A stretch of 23,491 nt of DNA from a virus, in IMG/VR virus record IMGVR_UViG_3300025769_000864, positions 1 through 23,491 of that record. One strand, given 5' to 3'. The position numbers and the translations under genes were made by a program. Below are positions 9,501-15,603 of the stretch, in pieces. Numbering within the stretch: the stretch's first letter is position 1; each line of letters begins with the position of its first letter. The notes under the pieces were generated by a model. That model saw only the letters and a program-made list of their open reading frames with translations. It had not been told where the DNA came from and searched no databases.

Positions 9501-10267
9501 CAAGTACTGCAGAAGCTAATAGACCAACTTGGTTTTCAACTCCAGCAGCTACCATGTTAGTACAGTTTGCTGGATATCCAACAGTCTTTAATAATACAAT
9601 TTTAAAAAGATTTGCAAATGAATCTTTAAAAAATCCAATGACTGTAGGTCTTGGTAAAGTTTTACCAACTGTCGTATTAATGACAAGTGTTGCTCATATG
9701 GGTAATTATTTAAGAAGTAATGGTAACAATGAAATAGATCAAGAAACAGGAAAAAGAAAACCTGATGGAGAAATTTTATTAGATGCTGTTAGACGTTGGG
9801 GAGGTTTAGGTCCACTTGATTATGGGTATAGATATAACTCAGAAGCTTCTAGAAACGTTGGAGATGTAGCTGCTGCTTTAAAAACAGTAGCAGGTCCTTT
9901 ACCACAAGATTTTATTGATGGTATTTTATATAGAAAAGGTGTGGCTGAACTTGTAGCTACAAATTTACCGGGATATTCGGCTTATGATATTATTTTAGGA
10001 GATGGAACTAGAAAAAATTTAAGAAGCTGGGCACGTGGTAGCACTTCTAAAAAAGATAAAAAACCTAGATTATATTCTAAAGGTGGTATAGTTTTAAACG
10101 TACCGAATGTTATTGATGAACCTGATGAAAGAATTGATAGAATGACTGGTGTTCCGTATGATGTACAGGCTGGTGTTGTTTTACAAGACGAAGAAGAACG
10201 ACTGTTTGCATACAAGGGTGGTTCTATTAAAGAAAAACTTAAACAAAGAAAAAGGAAAAGAAAGTGA
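6590..10267 (+). CDS. Large internal virion / DNA ejection protein, 1225 aa
   Basis: The largest gene in the window. Residues 146-165 carry a DIGIDLVSDPLNLLTAFFL element of the type found in large podovirus ejection proteins. Residues 212-277 contain two glycine-rich hydrophobic segments (GASQGLVWGG, GGAAGGILAGGLRAGIG) that could insert into a membrane. A further segment near residues 985-1045 (TMLVQFAGYPTVFNN, LPTVVLMTSVAHMG) is also hydrophobic. The C-terminus has YSKGGIVLNVPNV, PDERIDRMTGVPY and a Lys/Arg-rich end. I see no lysozyme or transglycosylase motif, unlike T7 gp16, which carries an N-terminal transglycosylase. The stop overlaps the GTG of the lysozyme gene. The ejection role rests on size, gene order and these motifs. 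Confidence 0.7.
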   Translation: MSTELDYLISNLQLQNELEEEDNYLSGPRVPLQNIEATKDAEGYRELITDPYKAAPLPSQGKKKTLTELANDDEFSMRAERFLEGVGRNEDIFEYLRDADYSLTAAFKRSMEVGSWTNEQKEDYVYLTNAFQNAETSGFIERFNAFKDIGIDLVSDPLNLLTAFFLVPTGGQSLTTNAAASLATKQGLKKFTKAQLQDKTLQKQISDKAFKEGVKETALMGASQGLVWGGLHNYFIQDIDVDLGLQGEIDLTSAAKSSLMGGAAGGILAGGLRAGIGKFKKAPETNENMPKVLKEKEYKFSNEQAIDDAGDINPRQKINEESELDNFIGNNTVNWWLSRTIGKPVTEFLGYVKSAPSLKNLLASFRYDYAYGIRKGKKGVQEITLVDGEKTTETFGEFLSRTNGGHQFALAKAFNVLYRVGWRAKVWDKQNKQIGSLLRDDTLEVRQLKGDNYKVFTKDGTDLSKLKEYKLSNGNVIDIDDAAIEAFIGARVELNKAFSNGQKAGIFLAGTTKVQNYLPRVFNYSALSNKANRARFEKQLIESGHANPMNEKDVIEIARLDDGTVIKGNRLGDLGVDSETFGMNFIERASNGRVREVADATAEELLSAKQLKANKIVQDMLDNRFTPLELRLTSKKGTTVSGYVQPRRFTNLKDNDIDYVLENDVQTLLEGYFTNISRATARAKYFGKTIGEIRTKKIDPIIDELRASGMSIQDANEVGDNIYKMIERLTGFETYQSSVFKNTKVGSYFSDWGKLIQQMAHLPLATLSSVTEPIILLSRAGLPDGLNAAKDLGKAIRKEGSSVIDRTIKGLQRGVLRKKTKGIKDLDDETWQELYKTGLALEQSVLERLEGLMGEGIQSNLAKNLQQGFFKTNLLTQWTKAVQLASFTTGKRLITKNAKLLSEGKLSKSQTEYYTRQLNELGIQADDAVNWYKKYNVDGVFDFDSAKTASFYQQDLTRGANRFTKEIILNPSTAEANRPTWFSTPAATMLVQFAGYPTVFNNTILKRFANESLKNPMTVGLGKVLPTVVLMTSVAHMGNYLRSNGNNEIDQETGKRKPDGEILLDAVRRWGGLGPLDYGYRYNSEASRNVGDVAAALKTVAGPLPQDFIDGILYRKGVAELVATNLPGYSAYDIILGDGTRKNLRSWARGSTSKKDKKPRLYSKGGIVLNVPNVIDEPDERIDRMTGVPYDVQAGVVLQDEEERLFAYKGGSIKEKLKQRKRKRK

Positions 10268-10713
10268 ACATCGAACAATGTAAAGCTGAAATAAAACGAC
10301 ACGAGGGCGAAGTCCTAGAGATTTATATGGATAGTTTAGGCTATAAGACTCTAGGAGTTGGTCATCTATGTCAACCTAATGACCCTGAATATGATTGGGA
10401 AGTTGGTACACCTGTATCTCAAGAGGTTGTAGATAGATACTACACCATAGACTTTGATAGACACTATGCAGAAGCTATACATGTGTTTGGTGATAAAGAA
10501 AATTTTTATAAACTACCCGAAAAAATACAACATGTGTTAGTCAACATGTGTTTTAACTTAGGTGGTACAAGACTTTCAAAGTTTCGTAACATGTTGAAAG
10601 CTTGTAGAGAACACGACTGGAATAAAATGGCTGCAGAGATGCAGGATAGTCGATGGTTTACTCAAGTAGGTAGACGTAGCATTGAGCTACAACAAATTGT
10701 ATTAGATCAATAA
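10264..10713 (+). CDS. T4-type lysozyme (endolysin, glycoside hydrolase family 24)
   Basis: A 149-aa muramidase that would cut the glycan chain of peptidoglycan at the end of infection. The catalytic Glu-Asp-Thr set of T4 lysozyme (E11, D20, T26) is present as E14 (RHEG), D23 (IYMDSLG) and T29 (GYKTLGVGHL). The later part matches too: a VLVNMCFNLG segment and DSRWFTQVGRRS. No signal peptide or SAR segment is seen, so release should depend on the holin two genes downstream. The start is GTG, inside the GTGA overlap with the 1225-aa gene, so translation is probably coupled. Its base composition is clearly higher in GC than the virion genes before it. Confidence 0.93.
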   Translation: MNIEQCKAEIKRHEGEVLEIYMDSLGYKTLGVGHLCQPNDPEYDWEVGTPVSQEVVDRYYTIDFDRHYAEAIHVFGDKENFYKLPEKIQHVLVNMCFNLGGTRLSKFRNMLKACREHDWNKMAAEMQDSRWFTQVGRRSIELQQIVLDQ

Positions 10714-10949
10714 TGTTATTATACACAGAAAAACAATTAGATAAAGCTTACAGAATAGATTGTAAAGCTCGTACACAATGTAACGAGCCTTGGGTACAAC
10801 GAGAAGATTTCAGACCTTTATATGAAGACTTACTTGAGTCTTATATGATTGCTTATAGTGAAGATGATATACTAGGTGCAGACATACCTCAATATCTAAT
10901 AGACTCTGTAAACGATTTACTTGAATCAACACTCACACTAGGAGATTAG
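10713..10949 (+). CDS. Small acidic protein in the lysis cassette
   Basis: A 78-aa soluble-looking protein of unknown family, acidic towards the C-terminus (YSEDDILGADIPQYLIDSVNDLLES). The start overlaps the lysozyme stop as TAATG, and the holin gene follows one base after its stop. Similar small proteins occur beside lysozymes in uncultured marine phages as I recall, without known function. A part in lysis timing is suggested only by the position between lysozyme and holin. Confidence 0.7.
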   Translation: MLLYTEKQLDKAYRIDCKARTQCNEPWVQREDFRPLYEDLLESYMIAYSEDDILGADIPQYLIDSVNDLLESTLTLGD

Positions 10950-10950
10950 A

Positions 10951-11418
10951 ATGAAAAAATTAAAAAGTATATTAGGTACTCTAGCCCCAACTCTTGGTGC
11001 TGCACTTGGTGGTCCAATAGGAGGACAAGCTGGTCAGATACTAAGCAGTGTTTTAGGTGTAGCTAACAACCCAAAATCTATAGAACAAGCCATGCAGAAC
11101 ATTACAGCAGAGCAAATGGTTGAACTTAAAAAAGCTGAGAAAGGCTTTGAAGTTCAGATGAAAGAATTAGATGTAGATATCTATGCTTTAGAGGTTGACG
11201 ATAGAAAAGATGCAAGGTCTAAGTTCTCAGGCGATTGGACTCCTACAGTTTTAGGAACTTTGTCAATGGCAGGATTCTTAAGTTACATATTTTATATTAC
11301 AGCTTTTCCCGTGCCTGACTCAAGCGATGATATTGTCATGCTTATTATTGGTTCACTCACAGGTATAGCAACTGCTGTAATAAGTTTTTACTTTGGCTCA
11401 TCAAATAAAGATAAATAA
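10951..11418 (+). CDS. Holin of the 3-TM (gene-transfer-agent-like) type
   Basis: A 155-aa protein resembling the GTA_holin_3TM family, which makes the membrane lesion that lets endolysin reach the wall. Residues 9-38 form a Gly/Ala-rich hydrophobic segment (LAPTLGAALGGPIGG). A charged middle follows (70-95) containing the D-x-x-D-A-R-S element (DDRKDARSKFSGDW) characteristic of the family. Two TM segments end the protein (about 101-119, TVLGTLSMAGFLSYIFYITA, and 127-150, IVMLIIGSLTGIATAVISFYF). A good ribosome site (TAGGAG) precedes the ATG by eight bases. The stop overlaps the start of a 26-codon ORF. Confidence 0.8.
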   Translation: MKKLKSILGTLAPTLGAALGGPIGGQAGQILSSVLGVANNPKSIEQAMQNITAEQMVELKKAEKGFEVQMKELDVDIYALEVDDRKDARSKFSGDWTPTVLGTLSMAGFLSYIFYITAFPVPDSSDDIVMLIIGSLTGIATAVISFYFGSSNKDK

Positions 11419-11498
11419 TGACTAGAAGGTCTATGAATCAAGATTTCTTTTTACCAATAATCATCTTAGGTTTATTGACGTTATCGTATTTAACTTAA
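11418..11498 (+). CDS. 26-aa single-TM peptide after the holin
   Basis: An ATG overlaps the holin stop (TAATG), and the ORF runs 26 codons to TAA. The product starts with a basic stretch (MTRRSMNQD) followed by about 14 hydrophobic residues (FFLPIIILGLLTLSY). This is the positive-inside pattern of a small membrane peptide. Its last nine bases overlap the end of the convergent minus-strand gene. It could be a lysis regulator or spanin-like helper, but length and composition are the only evidence, and chance is possible. Confidence 0.45.
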   Translation: MTRRSMNQDFFLPIIILGLLTLSYLT

Positions 11499-11720
11499 TA
11501 ATCTTGCATTCAAATGAGCTTCAATTTCATTATGAATCTTATCAAGCTTAGTCGTTGCTTCTCTTATAACAGTCTTTAAAGTGTTATACTCTTCAGGTGT
11601 AAAAAACTTTTCTAAATCTTTTATATCTGTGCTGGTTCTTTCGGTGACCAGCTTACCCGTTAAGTCATAAAACAAAGTATAGCTTACAAGCTTTGCTTCT
11701 GTGCGTTTAGTTCTGCTCAT
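11490..11720 (-). CDS. Small protein downstream of nrdB, unknown function
   Basis: A 76-aa protein with a basic N-terminus (MSRTKRTEAK) and a helical C-terminal half (FTPEEYNTLKTVIREATTKLDKIHNEIEAHLNARL). An in-frame ATG 15 bases further upstream (11735) would give 81 aa. I chose the ATG at 11718-11720 because AGGA lies about nine bases before it and the overlap with nrdB is only 14 bases. It is the last gene of the minus-strand arm and ends inside the last codons of the opposing 26-aa ORF. Confidence 0.65.
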   Translation of the reverse strand: MSRTKRTEAKLVSYTLFYDLTGKLVTERTSTDIKDLEKFFTPEEYNTLKTVIREATTKLDKIHNEIEAHLNARLLS

Positions 11721-12690
11721 CACCAATCCTTGCAAAACTTATTTTGTCTTGCCTACCACGTAGTCCTGCTTTCATATAAGAAGTAGCACGACCTTCAAAG
11801 AAGTTCTGATGTTCAACACCCATCACTTCATCCAACCAACCTAGAGGATTCTCACGTTGGTCATAGTTTGTTTTAAGACCAAGCTGTAACAATCTTCTAT
11901 CAGCTATGTATCTATTGTAAGCATACATATCTTTCTTGGTAAGACCTTCAAGGTCTCCCATATCAAACACTAGGTCTAAGAATTTATCTTCTAGTGTTAC
12001 CATCTGTCTACAAATCTCGTAGAGTTCTGCTTTAAAATCATCTGTCCAGATATCTAAGTTTTCTTGTATAAATTCTCTGAACAACTTAGTCATCGCTTCC
12101 ACGTGCATAGACTCATCACGTATAGAGTAAGTAACTATCTGTCCCATACCTTTCATCTTGCCGAACCTTGGAAAGTTTAACAAGATTGCAAAGCTACTAA
12201 ACAACTGTAGTCCTTCTGTAAAAGCTGAATAGACTGCTAAAGTTTTTGCAATACTTTTCTTATCAGACTTAGTTGTCTTAATCTTGTGTACATACTCATG
12301 TTTATCTGCCATTTCTTCGTACTCTGCAAAAGCTTTGTACTCTATCTCAGGCATACCAACTGTATCAAGTAGTAAGCTGTAAGCATGTTGATGAATAGAT
12401 TCCATGTTAGCAAAAGAACCCATCATCATCCTAGCTTCAGGCTTTCTAAAGATACGCATGTATCTATCAACGTAACCTGCACCTACGTCAACATCTGATT
12501 GAGTAAACAATCTAAAGATTTGTGTGAGTAAGTTCTTCTCTTTTGAATCTAACTCTTGCCAATCTTTAACATCTGTATGTAAAGGTACTGACTCCGGCAT
12601 CCAATGCATTTGGTTTTGTAAGACATAGTAGTCAAACATCCACGGATTATCGAATGGTTTGTAGTAATCTCTTGTGTCTAATAAGCTCAT
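11707..12690 (-). CDS. nrdB: Ribonucleotide reductase class I, small (beta) subunit
   Basis: A 327-aa radical-generating subunit that supplies the tyrosyl radical to NrdA for reduction of ribonucleotides to deoxyribonucleotides. All metal ligands of the class Ia family can be placed: D66, E97, H100 (MESIHQHAY), E159 (FTEGLQLF), E193 and H196 (RDESMHVEAM). The radical tyrosine corresponds to Y104 in ESIHQHAY. The C-terminal tail, which normally docks on NrdA, is present (LRGRQDKISFARIGDEQN). AGGAG precedes the ATG by seven bases. The gene start overlaps the stop of the preceding 59-aa gene as ATGA. nrdA lies upstream, separated by two tiny genes. Confidence 0.95.
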   Translation of the reverse strand: MSLLDTRDYYKPFDNPWMFDYYVLQNQMHWMPESVPLHTDVKDWQELDSKEKNLLTQIFRLFTQSDVDVGAGYVDRYMRIFRKPEARMMMGSFANMESIHQHAYSLLLDTVGMPEIEYKAFAEYEEMADKHEYVHKIKTTKSDKKSIAKTLAVYSAFTEGLQLFSSFAILLNFPRFGKMKGMGQIVTYSIRDESMHVEAMTKLFREFIQENLDIWTDDFKAELYEICRQMVTLEDKFLDLVFDMGDLEGLTKKDMYAYNRYIADRRLLQLGLKTNYDQRENPLGWLDEVMGVEHQNFFEGRATSYMKAGLRGRQDKISFARIGDEQN

Positions 12691-12866
12691 CTGTTCTCCT
12701 TGTTAAATTTCTTAACTAAATATTTTAAATTTTCAATTACATATCCTGCGTAATCTTTTGTTTTTGCGAATGGATTATTATTTTCATCACAATAATCTAA
12801 CCACATCCTACTTGTAAAACCAGAAAACTTCTGACTAAACACCTTGTCAAATTCTGATTGTTTCAT
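12687..12866 (-). CDS. 59-aa protein between nrdA and nrdB
   Basis: An ORF of 59 codons starting ATG at 12866, with AAAGGA eight bases upstream, and ending TGA in an ATGA overlap with nrdB. The product begins MKQSEFDKVFSQKFSG and is mixed charged and aromatic (MWLDYCDENNNPF, KDYAGYVIENLKYLVKKF). It fills the space between the zinc ribbon gene and nrdB exactly, which is strong support for a real gene. No family is recognised. Confidence 0.7.
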   Translation of the reverse strand: MKQSEFDKVFSQKFSGFTSRMWLDYCDENNNPFAKTKDYAGYVIENLKYLVKKFNKENR

Positions 12867-12867
12867 A

Positions 12868-13011
12868 TTAATCCTTTGGTAAATAAATAATAACAGCCGA
12901 GTTACATTTAGGACAACTTAAATTCGTTTCCATAATATACTCATCGTTCTCATCTTCTATGTCGTGATCTCCACCCCATATTAGTTCTGTTCCACAGTGC
13001 CAACAACCCAT
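12868..13011 (-). CDS. 47-aa zinc-ribbon protein between nrdA and nrdB
   Basis: Forty-seven codons from ATG 13011 to TAA at 12868. Two CxxC pairs at C3/C6 (GCWHCG) and C33/C36 (SCPKCN) are 27 residues apart and flank an acidic middle (GGDHDIEDENDE), the layout of a small zinc ribbon. The start lies one base after the nrdA stop with GAGGG upstream, and the stop is followed one base later by the 59-aa gene. Small ribbons are common in phages. A specific tie to ribonucleotide reductase is suggested only by position. Confidence 0.75.
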   Translation of the reverse strand: MGCWHCGTELIWGGDHDIEDENDEYIMETNLSCPKCNSAVIIYLPKD

Positions 13012-13012
13012 A

Positions 13013-14908
13013 CTATCCCTCACAAGCTATACACTCAGCATCATCTAGTTTAATACGCTGAACTTTAACGTTTACATTTTCTGCATTTCTTGCAGCATTA
13101 GTTCTAAAGTAGTACAAAGACTTTAGTTTATTCATACCGTACCAGTGTACATCATTGACATACTGCATGTACTCATCGTGCACTTCCTGTGGCTCTGTAG
13201 CTTTTGGCAGTGTAAAGAAAAGGTTAACAGACTGTGCTTGGCAAATAAACTCTTGTCGTTTAGCTGCATGTTCTATAATCCATATCTGATCTATCTCATT
13301 AGCAGTCTTAAATATTTCTTTCTCATCATCTGTAAGAATATCAAGGTGCTGTACTGAACCCTCGTTACCTGCAATGTCTTTCCACAATGCAGTCAACTCA
13401 TCTTTCTTTAAACCTTTATCTTGTAATACCTCTTCTAAGTATTTGTTTTTTACTTGGAACGAACCTGAAAGAGTCTTGTGCGTATAAACGTTAGCACGAT
13501 ATGGCTCAATCGAAGGAGAAGTACCACCACATATGATACTAGAACTAGCGTTAGGAGCAACAGCGAGTAGATTAGCGTTCCTCCTGCCACTACCACTGAC
13601 ATCAGGAGCTTCTCCCCTGTCCTCTGCAAGTCTTTCAGAAGCTTTGGTTGCCTGTGTTTTAATGTATTTAAAAGCTTTATAGTTGAAGCCCGTAGCGAAG
13701 ATACCTTCAAAAGGAATGTTGCGTGATTGGAGATACGAATGGAAGCCCATCGCACCGAGACCCAACGACCTTTCTCTATAAGCAGAGTAGGCAGATTTAG
13801 TAAAGCCTTCCCTACCTTCTTTAATATGTTTTTTAAATCTTTTAAAGTTTGCATTGTATTCTCCTAGACTGTCTGTGTCTACTGCATTGTCTATATAATG
13901 TTGAAGAACATTGTCAAGCATGGTAATTAAATCTTCAATAAACATAGGATTCTCTGACCAGTCGTCAAAGTATTCTAAGTTGACAGAAGATAAACAACAC
14001 ACTGCTGTACGTTCTTCGTTGGTAGGTAAAGTAATCTCAGAACAAAGATTGCTCTGTTTGATTTCTAAACCTAAATCTTTTTGTTCTTTAGGTAAGGCTT
14101 CATTGCATCTATCAATGTTTACCATATAAGGTTCACCTGTTTCTGCTCTAGCATTAATGATCTGCCACCACAAGTCTCTAGCATTTACAATCTTAGTCGG
14201 CTCGTTAGTCTTAGGGTCTATCAATCTAAAGTCTGCATCTTCTTCAACAGCTTTCAAGAACTCGTTGGTAATGTTGATACCATTGTGAAGATTAAGATTC
14301 TTCCTGTTAATATCACCACCAGATTCTTTACGCATGTTGATGAACTCTTCAATCTCTGGATGAGATATATCCATGTAAGCTGCATAGCTTCCACGTCTTG
14401 TAGTGCCTTGATTAAAGGCTAACATCTGTGAATCAACTACATGTATGAAAGGAATTGAACCAGTAGAACGACTCCCGTGAGTAGTAGATATACCGTTACT
14501 CCTAATGTCACCCCAATATCCACCAATACCTCCACCCGAAGATGCCAACCATATATTTTCATCATAGTGATCTGATAAACCAGTCCTGCTATCAGGTACA
14601 TAATTAAGGAAACAGCTAATAGGAAGCCCACGACTTGTTCCCCCGTTGCTAAGTATAGGAGTGCTAAACATGAACCAGCAATTGGAACTGTAGTGATAAA
14701 GCCTTTGAGCCAATTCAAAGTCTGTGTGACCTTTGTATGTAGCTGCAAAGACTGATGCTCTTGCGAAGGCTTCTTGTGCATGTGTTTCATTCTCCCATAA
14801 GTATCTGTCCTTGAGTGTGTCAAGGCTAAACTTATCTAATAGTTTTTCATTACTGTAATTAATTTTTATACCAAGATATTCCTTGATACCTACTTTATCG
14901 TCAACCAT
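13013..14908 (-). CDS. nrdA: Ribonucleotide reductase class I, large (alpha) subunit
   Basis: A 631-aa catalytic subunit of class I RNR. Key residues: C99 (PISCF) and C304 or C305 (AVCCLSSVNL) as the redox pair; N287, C289 and E291 (SNLCSEI) as the active-site set with the thiyl cysteine; Y599-Y600 (LKSLYYFRT) for radical transfer; and a C-terminal CxxC (ECIACEG, C626 and C629) to pass electrons to the redox pair. It lacks the N-terminal ATP-cone found in about 760-aa bacterial NrdA, so it has no such overall activity switch. An upstream in-frame ATG at 14926 would add six residues; I chose 14908 because AAGGAG lies seven bases before it. The start overlaps the stop of the DUF3310-like gene. 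No thioredoxin or glutaredoxin gene is seen here. Confidence 0.96.
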   Translation of the reverse strand: MVDDKVGIKEYLGIKINYSNEKLLDKFSLDTLKDRYLWENETHAQEAFARASVFAATYKGHTDFELAQRLYHYSSNCWFMFSTPILSNGGTSRGLPISCFLNYVPDSRTGLSDHYDENIWLASSGGGIGGYWGDIRSNGISTTHGSRSTGSIPFIHVVDSQMLAFNQGTTRRGSYAAYMDISHPEIEEFINMRKESGGDINRKNLNLHNGINITNEFLKAVEEDADFRLIDPKTNEPTKIVNARDLWWQIINARAETGEPYMVNIDRCNEALPKEQKDLGLEIKQSNLCSEITLPTNEERTAVCCLSSVNLEYFDDWSENPMFIEDLITMLDNVLQHYIDNAVDTDSLGEYNANFKRFKKHIKEGREGFTKSAYSAYRERSLGLGAMGFHSYLQSRNIPFEGIFATGFNYKAFKYIKTQATKASERLAEDRGEAPDVSGSGRRNANLLAVAPNASSSIICGGTSPSIEPYRANVYTHKTLSGSFQVKNKYLEEVLQDKGLKKDELTALWKDIAGNEGSVQHLDILTDDEKEIFKTANEIDQIWIIEHAAKRQEFICQAQSVNLFFTLPKATEPQEVHDEYMQYVNDVHWYGMNKLKSLYYFRTNAARNAENVNVKVQRIKLDDAECIACEG

Positions 14909-15173
14909 TCTGTGACTCCTTATCATGAATGTGAAGCATTATTATAGCATAATGTAATATCTTAAGCAAGTCTTTTCTGTTCTTTCCTGCTTTATTTCCA
15001 TACCTTTTTGCATACTTCATAATGTTTCCCATACAAAACCCTTCGCCATGACCCGAGTCAATGATTACATCAGTAGCTTGATACTTATCTGAAGCGTAGT
15101 GCTCACCATATGTATCATTAATATAGTATTTTAATTCTAAAATTAATTCTCGTTCATTAAATTTATAATCCAT
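14901..15173 (-). CDS. DUF3310-like protein
   Basis: A 90-aa protein. The core HY (25-26), then F-C-M-G-N-I-M-K-Y (46-54), R-Y-G-N-K (57-61) and a D-L-L-K-x-x-H-Y segment (68-75) matches the DUF3310 pattern of phage proteins, whose members include, as I recall, T7 gp1.7, described as a nucleotide kinase. That fits a gene upstream of nrdA in a dNTP supply block, but the activity is not shown here. The frame is open further upstream (to 15245), but the ATG at 15173 has GGAG six bases before it and leaves only an 11-base overlap with the endonuclease I gene. An extended -10 candidate lies near its 3' end. Confidence 0.72.
   Translation of the reverse strand: MDYKFNERELILELKYYINDTYGEHYASDKYQATDVIIDSGHGEGFCMGNIMKYAKRYGNKAGKNRKDLLKILHYAIIMLHIHDKESQNG
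14941..14949 (-). promoter_or_regulatory. Extended -10 candidate ahead of nrdA
   Basis: TGC-TATAAT reads on the minus strand from 14949 to 14941, a perfect -10 with the TG of an extended -10 element. The -35 position at 17-base spacing is TTGCTT (3 of 6). The predicted start near 14934 would leave about 26 bases before the nrdA ATG, including its ribosome site. It lies within codons of the DUF3310-like gene, so chance is possible. Confidence 0.25.
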
Positions 15174-15603
15174 AGTTACTCCATTCCATCGGTAGTGTGT
15201 CTTCACTATACCATCTAAAATTGTTTTTCTCAGCCCATTCAGCATGGGTTCGTTTTGTTCTGTCCTTTCTCATCTTAGCTCCCGGCATAGGTGCATAAGG
15301 TTTTTGAAATAAAAACACTAACTCAGTGTCCTTTGGTAGTGCTGTTCTTATATGTATGTACTTACTATACTCAGGATAGTCCCAAAACCTGCCTTTAGCT
15401 TCAAGTAAAATAGTTTTACCATTAATTACTTTAACAAAGTCTGGTTCATATTTGTGTTTAACAATGTAATCATACAGTTCCCAATGATGTTCCCAATCTT
15501 TAAGAACTGTCTCATGTAGTTTAACTTCCCATAAACTATCGTATCCTTTAGGTACACCTGTTTTTTTAGGTCTCGGTTTACGAGGTTTTCTAAATCCTAC
15601 CAT
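15163..15603 (-). CDS. T7-type endonuclease I (Holliday junction resolvase)
   Basis: A 146-aa nuclease of the Phage_endonuclease_I family, close to the 149 aa of T7 gp3. In T7 this enzyme resolves branched DNA and breaks down host DNA. Visible catalytic set: E26 (SLWEVKLHE, matching T7 E20), D55 (YEPDF), E68 and K70 (LLEAKG). The later WDYPEYSKYIHIR and HAEWAEKNNFRW-x-DTLPMEW segments also match T7 gp3. A basic N-terminus (FRKPRKPRPKK) may bind DNA. The ATG follows the exonuclease stop within a TAATG overlap. Immediately downstream are dNTP supply genes. Confidence 0.92.
   Translation of the reverse strand: MVGFRKPRKPRPKKTGVPKGYDSLWEVKLHETVLKDWEHHWELYDYIVKHKYEPDFVKVINGKTILLEAKGRFWDYPEYSKYIHIRTALPKDTELVFLFQKPYAPMPGAKMRKDRTKRTHAEWAEKNNFRWYSEDTLPMEWSNYGL

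Noticed and set aside
10264-11498. Integrase, repressor or attachment site near the lysis cassette
   Set aside because: No recombinase motif, tRNA-like sequence or direct repeat was seen in the window.
11475-11503. TTGACG followed by an AT-rich stretch on the plus strand at the convergent junction
   Set aside because: The spacing and -10 are poor, and it would only make antisense RNA into nrdB.
12868-13011. The 47-aa zinc ribbon read as a broken remnant of a larger gene
   Set aside because: It has its own start, ribosome site and stop, and fits exactly between neighbours, so a complete small gene is simpler.
13450-13854. A 134-codon minus-strand frame inside nrdA
   Set aside because: Out-of-frame shadow of conserved RNR sequence, with low-complexity Leu/Val content.
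13891-13917. TTGACA with TATAGA after 16 bases on the minus strand inside nrdA
   Set aside because: The -10 matches only 4 of 6, the spacer differs from the other sites, and no gene start follows nearby.
14437-14823. A 128-codon minus-strand frame with several hydrophobic segments inside nrdA
   Set aside because: It lies out of frame within well-conserved nrdA coding sequence; hydrophobic runs are a common result of frame shift, and no ribosome site or neighbour fit supports it.
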